A DNA stretch of 64,000 nt from Bacteroidota bacterium (GCA_016713445.1 JADJPB010000005.1:62001-126000); one strand, 5' to 3'. Counted from the first letter of the stretch, positions 20,487 through 30,787 are shown. A program made the numbers and translations. Notes: a model not told the origin generated them from the sequence alone.

Positions 20487-21569
20487 TTATTTAGCCCCGC
20501 TATTTATCAAATAATTAAAAAGCTGCTCCGAAATCGAATAATTTTCATCCATAAAGAAAAACTTTCCGCCCCAGTTATAGGTGATGGATTTATATTCTTT
20601 CACTTGATCTCCTTCGCGGACACGCATCACCGTTATGACTCTATTTTTTTCGACTATCTTTTCTACTTCCCGGCTGATGGTGTCGGGAGCGAGGAGGATG
20701 AGTGGTCTTTTTTCGGTACCTGTGGTGACTGACTTCTCTACTTTCCACAAATCGTTTCCATCTTCACCTTTGCCTGGCTGCATTTTTTCGGTTCCTGGCA
20801 GCACATCAATTCCACGTGATGGATCACTTCCGGTTGATGGTTTTATCTGTCTGTTTGGATCTTCACCACTATTCACAGGTAACGTATTTACCAATTGCTG
20901 AAAAGAATCCACTTCATTCAACTTTAGTTCGGGTCGAGTTGGCTTTGGAACCTCTACCACATCAACTTTACTCTCTTTAACTGGTGGCATTGGCGCAATA
21001 GCGATTTCTTTTGGAATTTGTTTGCTATTTTTCTTATCCTTCTCCAATGCCTTTTGCTCTAAAATTTCATCTTTTGCCTTTTTCTCGAGAATTTCTTCGG
21101 TTTGAGTGAGCAAGGATAAAATTGACTTTGTATAATCCGTGTCGTAGCCAATCTCATCTAATTCGGGTAAATACCGGATGGAAGCTACAGGCTGGTTGTA
21201 AATTGCAATATTCACCCCCTCATACTGCTTAAAAAGTCGAACTCCAATTTTGTAGGAATCAAAACCGAATTTTCTGCGCTCTTCGGGAACAGCAGTATTT
21301 ACATGAATAGATTTGGTGATATAGCCTGGTTTAGTAAAATCCAGTTGATATTCGGCATTATACTCCAGCCGCATATTCATGTTTTTTTGTCCTTTAAATG
21401 CGCCTACCGTTTCGCCTCCTTTTCGTAAATAAACAATTGCCTGATCAAAATCGCCATTCACCACCACAAATTGTACCGGCATGGGAAGGTATCGTACCCC
21501 ACCCGAAAACTGTGATTTACACTCCAAAGAGGCAAAGACGAGGAGGATAAAAAGGAAGAGGCGATTCAT
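20487..21569 (-). CDS. Exported protein of unknown function with Pro/Lys/Glu-rich linker
   Basis: I chose the ATG at 21569 (MNRLFLFILLVFASLECKSQ), which gives a clean signal peptide and 360 residues; an ATG at 21587 would add six. Residues about 25-130 read as a beta-sandwich (QFVVVNGDFDQAIVYLRKGG, YQLDFTKPGYITKSIHVNT), resembling a carboxypeptidase regulatory-like or PEGA-type domain. A low-complexity region with Lys/Glu helix and Pro-rich parts (about 150-290) follows. The end (about 295-360) has REVEKIVEKNRVITVMRVREGD and YNWGGKFFFMDENYSISEQLF, a compact domain I do not recognise. It has no sorting domain, so it probably stays in the periplasm. The gene is isolated and convergent with the DUF2306-like gene. 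Confidence 0.65.
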   Translation of the reverse strand: MNRLFLFILLVFASLECKSQFSGGVRYLPMPVQFVVVNGDFDQAIVYLRKGGETVGAFKGQKNMNMRLEYNAEYQLDFTKPGYITKSIHVNTAVPEERRKFGFDSYKIGVRLFKQYEGVNIAIYNQPVASIRYLPELDEIGYDTDYTKSILSLLTQTEEILEKKAKDEILEQKALEKDKKNSKQIPKEIAIAPMPPVKESKVDVVEVPKPTRPELKLNEVDSFQQLVNTLPVNSGEDPNRQIKPSTGSDPSRGIDVLPGTEKMQPGKGEDGNDLWKVEKSVTTGTEKRPLILLAPDTISREVEKIVEKNRVITVMRVREGDQVKEYKSITYNWGGKFFFMDENYSISEQLFNYLINSGAK

Positions 21570-21700
21570 ACTATCAAAAGTACACAAAACGAAAATGCCA
21601 TCAAAGGTTAAATTGTTATTTAAATTTTTAAAACTGACTCAAAAACGGCATCAGACTTTACTATTTTTGTCATTCTTCATTCTACTAAAAAATCTTAAAA

Positions 21701-24696
21701 GTGATTAAAACCCATCTCATTCCAAAACTCAGTTTAATTCTTACTATTTTATTCTTTTCTCACTTTAGTTCGGCGCAAACCGTACTTGAACCTGGCGATA
21801 TAGCATTTACCGGCTACATAACAGCTGATGATAATAATGCAACTCAAGATGATGCTATTTCTTTTGTGCTGCTAAAAGACATTGATGTAAACACCAGTAT
21901 TTATTTAACCGATTTAGGCTGGACTGACGCTAATACTTTTCAAACACCGAATCCATGTGGAGCCAATACAGGAGCACTTAATGACGGCATCATTGAATGG
22001 AAAAGCAATACGGTTTTATACTGCGGAACACAAATTAGTATTCATTGCAAACGTGCACTTACCGCAAATTTTGGAACCGTAACGGCGGTGCAGGCAAGCT
22101 TCAACAACAGCAATGTTTACTTGAATTTAAATGGAACTGGTGATCAGGTTTTTGCTTATCAGGGAACCCTTAGTGCACCCAGTTTCATCGCAGGTTTAAA
22201 TATTGATCGTGCTTGGGATTTGGTATTGGATAGTTGTGAATTCACCTCCAACAAATCTACTTTACCTGCCGCATTATCTTCGTTTGGACTTTCTATAAAT
22301 CCGGGAGCAAACAACGCACAATACAATTGCTCCATTTCTACGGGTGATACATTAACTCTTTTAACAGCAACTACTGATGCTATGAATTGGAATGTGGATA
22401 CTACCTCTTTTCCTCCTATTCCATCGAATTATCAATTACCTCCTTCCTGTCTTTTTTCGGGATGTGCTTTGCCTACACCTCAAATTACTACCCAGCCGAC
22501 TTCTGTGAATGTTTGTGAGTTGAGTACTATTGAACTAACCGTTGTTGCCAACAATGTAACCTCTTATCAATGGCAGCAAAATATTAGCGGAACATGGGTT
22601 AATGTATTAGACACCCTTCCTTATAGTGGTAGCACGACAGATACACTTAGAATAACTAGCGCACCATTCATATTAAATGCGAGTGTTTACCGTTGTGTGG
22701 TTTCTGGTCAGGCACCTCCTCAAGCTATTAGTACCTCCGCAACCGTTAGCCTCATTCGATTGCCTGCCATCACTGCACAAACGCCCGCACGTGCAATATG
22801 CGAAGGAGCGAATGTCTCTTTCAGTGTAAGTACTGTTGGAGCTGGATTAACTTTTCAGTGGCAAACGTATACAGGATCTAATTGGGTAAATCTGTCCAAC
22901 ACTCCGCCCTACTCAAACACAACGGGCAATGCTCTTTTAATCTCTGCCGTTCCGTACGCATTGCATTTTACTTATTATAGATGCATAGTTTCCGGCACCT
23001 GTGCACCCGCTGTCACTTCCGACTCTGTTTATGTTTTTGTGAATCAATTGCCTACTATTACTCTGGAACCAGTTTCCGACAGTATTTGTGTCGGAAATTC
23101 TACTTCATTTGTGGTGAATGCCTTTGGTGCTTCCATTACTTACCGTTGGCAAGTAGATAACGGTTCCGGCTATACGAATTTATCAAATGGGGCTCCTTAT
23201 TCAGGTGTTACTAATGACACCCTTACTGTAACCAATCCTCCTATCTCATTGTCGAATAACAAATACCGATGTATTGTTACTGGAGTTTGTGCTCCACCGG
23301 ATACTTCATCAGAAGCCGTTTTAATAGTAGGAGATATTCCAACAGATCCCGTTTTTAATTCCGGAAATACATCACTATGCTTAAACAGCAGCGAAGTGTT
23401 TACCATTGCTCCAGTAGATGGGATTAGTACTTACACCTGGAGTTTCACAGGAACTGATGGATTAATATCAAATGCTGGTGATACTTCCGCCACATTAAAT
23501 TTAGGCAGTGCCGCCACTGCAGGAAACATCACCGTTCAAGCAAGTAATTTCTGTGGAACTAGTTCGGTTGTTTCACAAGCCATCGTCGTAAACGCTGCGT
23601 ATCATTTCTTAGACAGTGTAGCAGTTTGTCCGGGAGATAGTGCGTTCATTCATTCTGCTTGGCAATTGGTACCGGGAGATTATATGGATACTTACACCAC
23701 AGTTGATGGATGCGATAGTACTTATACAACACGATTACAATTTAACCCTGTGTTCGACGAGCAAGCAACAACAACATTATGTTTAGGCGACAGTTCATTT
23801 TGCAAGGATCATGGCAAACGATGGTGGGAACATATACCGATACATTAATGAGTGCACAAGGTTGCGATAGCATAGTACATACTACATTGGATTTCTATGC
23901 AGCTGCTTTTGACTCTATCACTACCTCCATTTGTAATGGAGATAGTTTATTTGTGGGTGGTGCATGGCAAAACCTAGCAGGCACTTATGAGGACACCTTA
24001 ACAAGTAGTAATGGTTGTGACAGTTTATTGTTTACAACTCTTGATTTTTTTCCAATCGCATTTGATTCAGTGGATGTCACAATTTGTGCTGGCGACAGTG
24101 TATTTTTAGCAGGAGCATGGCAGTATATTGCAGGTGATTTCGTAGATGTAACTACTTCATCGAATGGTTGCGATAGCAGCATCTATACGCACCTTTTCGT
24201 TCATGCATTGCCGTTAGTGACACTTACTTTAGACACTACAGTTTGCATCAATTGGTCGTTTATCGATTTATTTGGGGAGAGTCCAGCAGGTGGGACCTGG
24301 TCAGGAATTGGAGTCAGCGGAAGTCAATTCGAACCTTCTTCAGTAGCTCCGGGCAGCTACATTATAACTTATACTTATGTAGATTCCAACTTCTGCTTAG
24401 CGAATGCATCCGATACTATCGTTGTAGATCTATGTACGGGACTTCAAGAAATTGATGGTGTTATCATTTCGATTTATCCGAATCCTGCGAATGACTATTT
24501 GAATATTCAATTCGCTTCGGCAAATGCTTCTACTGTGTATCAAATCATCGACACCAAAGGAAGTGCATTAGTAAAAGGACAAATGAATCAGCAAAATTTA
24601 TCCATTCCAGTAAATCAATTATCGAATGGAATTTATTTTATTCAAATCATCCATCAAGGAAAAATAAGCACATCAAAATTTACGGTTCAACATTAA
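21701..24696 (+). CDS. Secreted multi-domain Ig-like protein with T9SS sorting domain (one frameshift)
   Basis: The gene opens at GTG 21701 with a signal peptide ending FSSAQ. Frame 21701-23848 joins frame 23779-24696 if the T-run at 23798-23801 is lengthened by one, giving LGDSSFLQGSWQTMVGTYTDTL, which fits the repeat around it. The product has 998 residues. An N-terminal domain (about 25-260) is followed by three Ig-like repeats of about 95 residues with QWQxxxxxxWVNLSNTPPYS and YRCIVSG. A PKD-like domain comes next, then three to four repeats of about 45 residues with CNGDSLFVGGAWQNLAGTYEDTL and GCDS. The sorting domain is at the end (ISIYPNPANDYLNIQF ... NGIYFIQII). It is probably a surface adhesin. 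Its last 70 bases and terminator are copied downstream. Confidence 0.82.
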
Positions 24697-24716
24697 AATA
24701 AATATTTTATAAGAAG

Positions 24717-24748
24717 AAGGCTCTTGAAATCTTCAAGGGCCTTTTTTT
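24717..24748 (+). terminator. Rho-independent terminator of the Ig-like T9SS gene
   Basis: aaggctcttgaa at 24717-24728 pairs with ttcaagggcctt (24732-24743, one G-T pair) around a 3-base loop, followed by a run of T. The same hairpin recurs at about 25214-25247, 25707-25738 and 26197-26223 in the tandem array. Confidence 0.85.
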
Positions 24749-24817
24749 ATCCTTCTATTATAAACTATCTTTTTAAACAAAGGGTACGGAGTTTTTCTTT
24801 AGATAAAATTTTGCGCC

Positions 24818-24959
24818 TTTGCGCCTTAGCGAGAAAATTTGGCAACGTGAAAACGTTGAGTCAAATTAGAATGAAGAATTAGCATTTGACACTTGTTTTC
24901 CGATTTGATAATTAGTATTTCCAAAATCAAGTTCATAAAATAGCTCGCTAAGGCGCAAA
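24818..24959. repeat. Inverted repeat inside the tandem unit, with a GAAA-loop hairpin
   Basis: tttgcgccttagcgag at 24818-24833 is the exact reverse complement of 24944-24959. Between the arms, 24843-24848 (caacgt) and 24853-24858 (acgttg) form a 6-bp stem closed by the tetraloop gaaa. The pattern is kept, with changes, in the later units. Strings of the gcgcctttgcgccttagcgag type are common intergenic repeats in Bacteroidota, so this may be an old mobile repeat carried along in the duplication. Confidence 0.6.
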
Positions 24960-26225
24960 GTCGCAAAGGAGGGAGTAAGAAAGAAAAGGTAAAATATAAT
25001 TAGAATTAAACTATAATTATTCCCTGCCTTTTTTGTTTCCTTCTTAGTAAAGGATAGTTTCGAATAAAACTAAATATATTTAATGGCTCATAAAATTAAT
25101 TCGCTCATTAGAAAAAACCTTTATGGAATTTATTTTATTCAAATCATCCATCAAGGAAAAATAAGCACATCAAAATTTACGGTTCAACATTAAAATAAAT
25201 ATTTTATAAGAAGAAGGCTCTTGAAATCTTCAAGGGCCTTTTTTTTATCCTTCTATTATAAACTATCTTTTAAACAAAGGGTACGGAGTTTTTCTTTAGA
25301 TAAAATTTTGCGCCTTTGCGCCCTTTAGCGAGAAAATTTGGCAACGTGAAAACGTTGAGTCAAATTAGAATGAAGAATTAGCATTTGACACTTGTTTTCC
25401 GATTTGATAATTAGTATTTCCAAAATCAAGTTCATAAAATAGCTCGCTAAGGCGCAAAGGAGGGAGTAAGAAAGAAAAGGTAAAATATAATTAGAATTAA
25501 ACTATAATTATCCCCTGCCTTTTTTGTTTCCTTCTTAGTAAAGGATAGTTTCGAATAAAACTAAATATATTTAATGGCTCATAAAATTAATTCGCTCATT
25601 AGAAAAAACCTTTATGGAATTTATTTTATTCAAATCATCCATCAAGGAAAAATAAGCACATCAAAATTTACGGTTCAACATTAAAATAAATATTTTATAA
25701 GAAGAAGGCTCTTGAAATCTTCAAGGGCCTTTTTTTATCCTTCTATTATAAACTATCTTTTTAAACAAAGGGTACGGAGTTTTTCTTTAGATAAAATTTT
25801 GCGCCTTTGCGCCTTTGCGAGAAAATTTGGCAACGTGAAAACGTTGAGTCAAATTAGAATGAAGAATTAGCATTTGACACTTGTTTTCCGATTTGAAAAT
25901 TAGTATTTCCAAAATTAAGTTCATAAAATAGCTCGCTAAGGCGCAAAGGAGGGAGTAAGAAAGAAAAGGTAAAATATAATTAGAATTAAACTATAATTAT
26001 TCCCTGCCTTTTTTGTTTCCTTCTTAGTAAAGGATAGTTTCGAATAAAACTAAATATATTTAATGGCTCATAAAATTAATTCGCTCATTAGAAAAAACCT
26101 TATGGAATTTATTTTATACAAATCATCCATCAAGGAAAAATAAGTACATCAAAATTTACGGTTCAACATTAAAATAAATATTTTATAATAAGAAGGCTCT
26201 TGAAATCTTCAAGGGCCTTTTTTGT

Positions 26226-26609
26226 TAAATTGATTCAAACTACAATTTTTAAATAGAGAAATGAATTAATCTTTCAGGTCTCAAGAAAGTTTTGAAGTTG
26301 CAAACTAAATTTTGATTCCACTATTACTTGATGTTTAAACCTGCCTGCTGCAGGCAGGCGCAGCGATCACAGCGACAAGCAACGGACGCAACGTTGCTAA
26401 CTCTCCTTTATTCCCTATAAATTCATCGCATTTCCAAAAAAATAAGGTTGATTTAATATAGAATGCTTGAAAGTGGTCCATTTTACTTAAATCATTGTTA
26501 GTCAGTACTTAAATTAACATTTTGGCATGTAAGCCCATCTCCCCGTTAACCCAACTCACTACTACAAGCTCCTATAAATCGCTATAAATTAATAATATAC
26601 CTATTGCAA
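26226..26609. other. Intergenic region before hppA, palindrome at about 26340
   Basis: There is no coding signal. A short palindrome gcctgcctgctgcaggcagg lies at about 26340-26360, a string common as a dispersed intergenic element in this phylum. The rest is AT-rich upstream sequence. Confidence 0.45.
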
Positions 26610-26641
26610 TTTGCCTACTTTCTATTTAAAAACTACCTTCG
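26610..26641 (+). promoter_or_regulatory. Bacteroidota-type promoter for hppA
   Basis: TTTG at 26610-26613, a 20-base spacer, then TACCTTCG at 26634-26641, one base away from the TAnnTTTG consensus. The ATG follows 14 bases later, so the leader would be very short. Confidence 0.5.
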
Positions 26642-26654
26642 CAGCCCTTAAATA

Positions 26655-29267
26655 ATGACTATGGAAAATTTCGTTTATATCGTACCTGCCCTTGGCGTAC
26701 TTGGATTAATCTACATGTTTATTAAATCCAGTTGGGTAAATAAGCAAGATGCAGGCGATGAAAAAATGCAAACAATTTCAACGGCGATTGCAGAAGGTGC
26801 AATGGCTTTCTTGAAATCAGAATATAGAATTCTTGCCATCTTTATGGTGATTGCTTGCATCGGCTTAGGAGTATTAAGTCAGGTGGTTGAACATTCGCAC
26901 ATCCTAATCGTTGCCGCATTTATTGTAGGCGGTGTTTTTAGTGCAATAGCAGGATATGCTGGAATGCGCGTTGCCACAAAAGCAAATGTTCGAACTACAC
27001 AAGCCGCTCGTACTTCTCTGGCTCAAGCGTTGAAAGTTTCTTTCTCGGGTGGAATGGTAATGGGATTAGGCGTTGCCGGATTAGCAGTTCTCGGATTGAG
27101 TTTGTTATTCATCTTTCTCTATGGCTATTTTATGGGTAGTGTAATGTCGAGCACAGAGCAAATGACTATCGTGTTAGAAGTACTTGCCGGATTCTCTTTA
27201 GGTGCAGAATCGATTGCACTCTTTGCACGTGTAGGCGGAGGAATTTACACCAAAGCTGCTGACGTGGGTGCTGACTTAGTAGGAAAAGTAGAAGCTGGTA
27301 TTCCGGAAGATGATCCACGTAATCCAGCAACAATTGCAGATAATGTAGGGGATAACGTAGGTGACGTTGCGGGTATGGGTGCCGATTTATTTGGTTCTTA
27401 TGTAGCGACCGTTCTTGCATCGATGGTATTAGGAAATTATATCATTCGTGATATGGGCGGTAGTATTGATGACGCCTTTGGCGGAATTGGTCCTATTTTA
27501 TTGCCATTATGTATTGCAGGATTTGGTATTGTTGCTTCAATTGTTGGATCATGGTTAGTAACGATAAAGGAAACCGCAGCACAAACAACTGAATCCGTTC
27601 AGGCAGCATTGAATCGCGGTAATTGGGTTTCGATCATCATCGCTTTGGTAGCTTCTTATTTCTTAATTGACATGATGCTTCCTGCACAAATGACGATGAG
27701 TGCCTTTTCAGGTGGAGAATTTACTACACTTTATACTTCTTCGATGAATGTGTTTTGGTCGGTGGTGATTGGAATGTTTGTTGGCGCTGCTATCTCTTAC
27801 ATCACCGAATTTTATACTGGATTAAATAAAAGACCCGTATTAAACATTGTACAAAAATCAGCAACGGGTGCTGCTACTAATATCATCGCAGGATTAGGAA
27901 CTGGTATGTTATCGACTGCTTTTCCCGTTATCTTATTTGCAGGAGCTATTTGGGGAGCGTATGCATTGGCTGGATTTTACGGAGTAGGTATTGCAGCATC
28001 TGCGATGATGGCAACAACAGCGATGCAATTGGCCATTGATGCTTTTGGTCCGATTGCAGATAACGCGGGTGGAATTGCTGAGATGAGCGAACTTCCTGCT
28101 GATGTACGTGAGAAAACAGATATTTTAGATTCAGTAGGAAATACAACAGCAGCAATCGGAAAAGGATTTGCTATAGCTTCTGCAGCATTAACTGCATTAG
28201 CATTGTTTGCGGCGTATGTAACATTAACCGGAATCAATGGTATCAATATTTTCGATGCGAAAGTTTTAGCAGCATTATTTATTGGTGGAATGATTCCTGT
28301 AGTATTCTCTGCGCTTGCTATGAACTCAGTAGGTAAAGCAGCGATGGAAATGGTGAATGAAGTACGTCGTCAGTTCCGCGAAATTCCGGGAATCATGGAA
28401 GGAACCGGAAAGCCAAACTATAGTCGATGCGTAGAAATTTCTACCAATGCAGCATTACGCGAAATGATGTTGCCAGGTGTGATCACTATTGTTACTCCAA
28501 TCATTGTTGGACTCGTAATGGGTGCTGAAGCATTAGGTGCCTACATGGCAGGTGTTACCGTGAGCGGAGTACTTTGGGCGATTTTCCAAAACAACGCCGG
28601 TGGTGCGTGGGATAATGCAAAGAAAGCATTTGAAAAAGGTGTGAATATCAACGGTGAGATGTATTACAAAAAATCAGAGCCGCATAAAGCAGCCGTTGTA
28701 GGTGATACAGTGGGTGATCCTTTTAAAGATACTTCTGGACCTTCGATGAATATTTTAATTAAACTTTCCTCTTTAGTAGGATTAACCATTGCGCCATTAA
28801 TCGCAGTGAATGGCGGAAATGGTGCTGGATCAGGAATGGGTGCCGACGATTGTTGTGCAAGCAAAGCGAAGATGGAATGTCATATGGACATGGATGCTAC
28901 CTGCGATATGGATGCGGAAGGCAATTGTGTAATTGACTCTGCGATGTGTGCTGAGTGGATGGCAGCCGGAAAATGTGACAGCAGTGATTGCATCAAAATG
29001 GAAAATGGTAAGTGCCATATCAAAGCCGATGCTTGTGAAAAAAATACAGGTGCAGATTGTTGCAAAAACAAAAAAGCAAGTTGTGAGTCAGATTGCATGA
29101 AGAAATGCAAAGAGCAAGGCATTGATTGCGGCAATGGGAAACCATGTCCTATGCACAAGACCTCTGCTTCACATGATTGTTCAAAAGGTTGCGATGCAGC
29201 ATGCATGAAAGCTTGTGAAGACAAAGGCATGGCTTGCAAAGGTCAAAAAAAAGATTGTTGCAAATAA
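26655..29267 (+). CDS. hppA: Membrane-bound ion-pumping pyrophosphatase with cysteine-rich C-terminal tail
   Basis: The protein has 870 residues; the family usually has about 660-770. Residues 1-730 are a complete membrane pyrophosphatase with about 16 membrane helices. It hydrolyses PPi to pump H+ or Na+ out of the cytoplasm. Catalytic loops are intact: DDPRNPATIADNVGDNVGD (about 219-237) and GDTVGDPFKDTSGPSMN (about 685-702). At the K+ switch it has GNTTAAIGKG with Ala499 and Gly502, the pattern of the K+-dependent class; I cannot tell H+ from Na+ pumping. Residues 731-870 are an unusual hydrophilic tail with 24 Cys, many Met, His and Asp, and paired motifs such as DDCC, ADCC and KDCC, reminiscent of metallothionein-like metal binding. 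A terminator follows and the gene stands alone. The tail keeps the same frame to a normal stop. Confidence 0.95.
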   Translation: MTMENFVYIVPALGVLGLIYMFIKSSWVNKQDAGDEKMQTISTAIAEGAMAFLKSEYRILAIFMVIACIGLGVLSQVVEHSHILIVAAFIVGGVFSAIAGYAGMRVATKANVRTTQAARTSLAQALKVSFSGGMVMGLGVAGLAVLGLSLLFIFLYGYFMGSVMSSTEQMTIVLEVLAGFSLGAESIALFARVGGGIYTKAADVGADLVGKVEAGIPEDDPRNPATIADNVGDNVGDVAGMGADLFGSYVATVLASMVLGNYIIRDMGGSIDDAFGGIGPILLPLCIAGFGIVASIVGSWLVTIKETAAQTTESVQAALNRGNWVSIIIALVASYFLIDMMLPAQMTMSAFSGGEFTTLYTSSMNVFWSVVIGMFVGAAISYITEFYTGLNKRPVLNIVQKSATGAATNIIAGLGTGMLSTAFPVILFAGAIWGAYALAGFYGVGIAASAMMATTAMQLAIDAFGPIADNAGGIAEMSELPADVREKTDILDSVGNTTAAIGKGFAIASAALTALALFAAYVTLTGINGINIFDAKVLAALFIGGMIPVVFSALAMNSVGKAAMEMVNEVRRQFREIPGIMEGTGKPNYSRCVEISTNAALREMMLPGVITIVTPIIVGLVMGAEALGAYMAGVTVSGVLWAIFQNNAGGAWDNAKKAFEKGVNINGEMYYKKSEPHKAAVVGDTVGDPFKDTSGPSMNILIKLSSLVGLTIAPLIAVNGGNGAGSGMGADDCCASKAKMECHMDMDATCDMDAEGNCVIDSAMCAEWMAAGKCDSSDCIKMENGKCHIKADACEKNTGADCCKNKKASCESDCMKKCKEQGIDCGNGKPCPMHKTSASHDCSKGCDAACMKACEDKGMACKGQKKDCCK

Positions 29268-29289
29268 CAATTACTTATTTATAATGAAG

Positions 29290-29317
29290 AGCCTGTGATT
29301 TGATCGCAGGCTTTTTA
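29290..29317 (+). terminator. Terminator of hppA
   Basis: agcctgtgat (29290-29299) pairs with atcgcaggct (29303-29312, one G-T pair), followed by a T-run. Confidence 0.85.
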
Positions 29318-29359
29318 GTTTCTACCTTCCTCCTCCTCGAAAATTCTTAACTTTGTATT

Positions 29360-29976
29360 GTGTTTACATCCAACTCCATTTCTTCTTTTAAAGGGTCAAC
29401 ATTATTGTTGTTGATGGGATTGTTTTTACATCCAGTTCTACTTCATTTTCTAATTCCTTTCCTCCAATAGTTGGTTCTGAAGACAGCTTAATGCATACTG
29501 CTGATTCAAAGACTGCGCAATCAAGTAACGACTTTCAATTAATTTCAAACCATCAAAGAAAAAATCCCTATCCACCAAAAAGAAAAGCTAGTTATTTATT
29601 TGCAGACAAAAAGAAAATAGTAAAATACAATCCTGTGAGTTTACTTTTTGGTGGAATGCTTTTTACTTATCAAGCCGTAATTTCTTCTCAGATTGCAGCA
29701 GATTGCCCGTACGAAGTATCTTGCTCTGCTTTTAGCAAGTTAAGCATTCAAGAATTTGGATTGATAAAAGGTCTAGCATTAAGTGCCGACAGATTGACAC
29801 GTTGCACCAAGTCCAGCGTAAAGCATATCCACCCCTTACGACTTTCTGAAAATGGGAACATCATTGATTTTCCATCTTATTACCGAATAAAAAGCACGAT
29901 CCCGAATGAAATTAAAATATTTATTTCTTTCGATTGGTTTTTTAATTCCTTTCATGTGCTTAGCGCAAGAAGATAG
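29360..29976 (+). CDS. YidD-like membrane protein insertion factor with N-terminal extension (probable frameshift)
   Basis: The clear domain is in frame 29491-29976: YQAVISSQIAADCPYEVSCSAFSKLS, then GLIKGLALSADRLTRC. This is the YidD (PF01809) pattern with its Cys pair and final RxxRC. YidD assists YidC-dependent insertion of inner-membrane proteins. Upstream, another frame starting at GTG 29360 encodes a hydrophobic start (STLLLLMGLFLHPVLLHFLI) and meets the first if the AA at 29466-29467 is one base short, giving PFLQIVGSEDSLMHTADS. The joined protein would have 205 residues against about 70-90 for classical YidD. The join is inferred; the safe part is 29491 onwards. It overlaps the next gene by 71 bases and heads a run of four genes. 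No ribonuclease P or YidC gene, YidD's usual neighbours, is here. Confidence 0.65.
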
Positions 29977-30787
29977 CGTTCCACTTCGGGATGAGTTAAA
30001 TTTTATTTTTCATTTAGGCGACAACAAACAGATTGATGATTTAGAATCTTACAGTAATCAAATCTTAAATGATACTACTTTCTATTCACAAGATTTTCGA
30101 GATTCTGTGGCTTTTGCCAGCGGAACTTTATTCAAAGATTTCAAACTACAATTAAAAGCGCGTTACTACTTTGATTTAGTGAGCATGCGTTCAGTCTTCA
30201 AAATTCCAGCTGCATACACCTCCGGACTAATGGAGATGGATGAACATCACTATGACAAAGCTTATCAAAAAATTTTCGATGCCCCAGAGGCAGAGTCGGG
30301 GATACTCTATGAATTACGAATATTTGAATTAGCAGGACTCTCCCTTCTAAAAAAAGATTATGGGCAATACGATCTTTTAGCCACTGGATTTTTCCCAGAA
30401 GATTCCACCATCCATGTGGAGTTGAAATATTTAAGTGACTATAATTACATCCTACAAAACATGAAAAAGAAATCAGGTTTTGTGGCCGGTGCATTATCCG
30501 CAATTATTCCGGGACTAGGAAAACTTTATACAGGGTTACCAGGACAAGCATTAGCCTCGTTCTTAAAAGTAGTTCCATTAGGTATCATCACCGCAGAGAA
30601 CTTCCGCAACGGCGAATTCAAGAATGCCCAGTTCTATATCTTTGGTTCGCTCTTTTCCCTCTTCTATATTGGAGGGATCTGGGGAAGTTCTATCAGTGCA
30701 AAAATTGTTTATCAGGAAAAAGTAGATGAGATACATCATAATATTAGGGTGGGTTTGCATGTTCCTGTTGACCGTATCTTCCACTAA
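29906..30787 (+). CDS. Exported helical-repeat protein with C-terminal DUF5683-like membrane hairpins
   Basis: The protein has 293 residues. It has a signal peptide (MKLKYLFLSIGFLIPFMCLA-Q) and then about 170 residues of helical, TPR-like text (DFRDSVAFASGTLFKDFK, HHYDKAYQKIFDAPEAESG). The C-terminal third has KKSGFVAGALSAIIPGLG, KLYTGLPGQALASFL and two further hydrophobic segments. The motif PGLGKLYxGxxGxA followed by membrane helices resembles DUF5683 and TM2-like domains of Bacteroidota. The start codon lies inside the yidD-like gene and the end overlaps the following gene by 62 bases, so translation of the three is probably coupled. Function unknown; the context hints at envelope protein biogenesis. 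Confidence 0.65.
   Translation: MKLKYLFLSIGFLIPFMCLAQEDSVPLRDELNFIFHLGDNKQIDDLESYSNQILNDTTFYSQDFRDSVAFASGTLFKDFKLQLKARYYFDLVSMRSVFKIPAAYTSGLMEMDEHHYDKAYQKIFDAPEAESGILYELRIFELAGLSLLKKDYGQYDLLATGFFPEDSTIHVELKYLSDYNYILQNMKKKSGFVAGALSAIIPGLGKLYTGLPGQALASFLKVVPLGIITAENFRNGEFKNAQFYIFGSLFSLFYIGGIWGSSISAKIVYQEKVDEIHHNIRVGLHVPVDRIFH

Larger units (their letters stand above)
24629..26225 (+). repeat. Tandem array: three units of about 490 bp plus a partial fourth, built from the 3' end of the preceding gene
   Basis: The string atggaatttattttat occurs at 24626, 25123, 25614 and 26102, a spacing of 497, 491 and 488 bases. Each unit begins with the last 70 or so coding bases of the upstream T9SS gene including its TAA, then its terminator hairpin, then about 390 bases of AT-rich spacer. 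The units differ mainly by homopolymer length and a few small indels; unit 1 has an extra cgcaaagt. The fourth copy ends after the hairpin, at about 26225. No unit encodes a full protein. This is a local tandem duplication, not CRISPR. Confidence 0.93.

Noticed and set aside
23779..24696. Independent second T9SS gene
   Set aside because: Its first residues complete a repeat begun in the preceding frame, and adding one T gives a continuous 998-residue protein.
24629..26225. CRISPR array
   Set aside because: The period is about 490 bases, the whole unit is conserved including its spacer, and no cas genes are present.
27166..28246. Several minus-strand open frames inside hppA
   Set aside because: They lie opposite highly conserved pyrophosphatase motifs and show no coding character of their own.
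28880..29239. Minus-strand frame opposite the cysteine-rich tail of hppA
   Set aside because: The Cys and Met codons read backwards give an open frame rich in His, Gln, Ala and Ser. The composition is explained by the sense strand.
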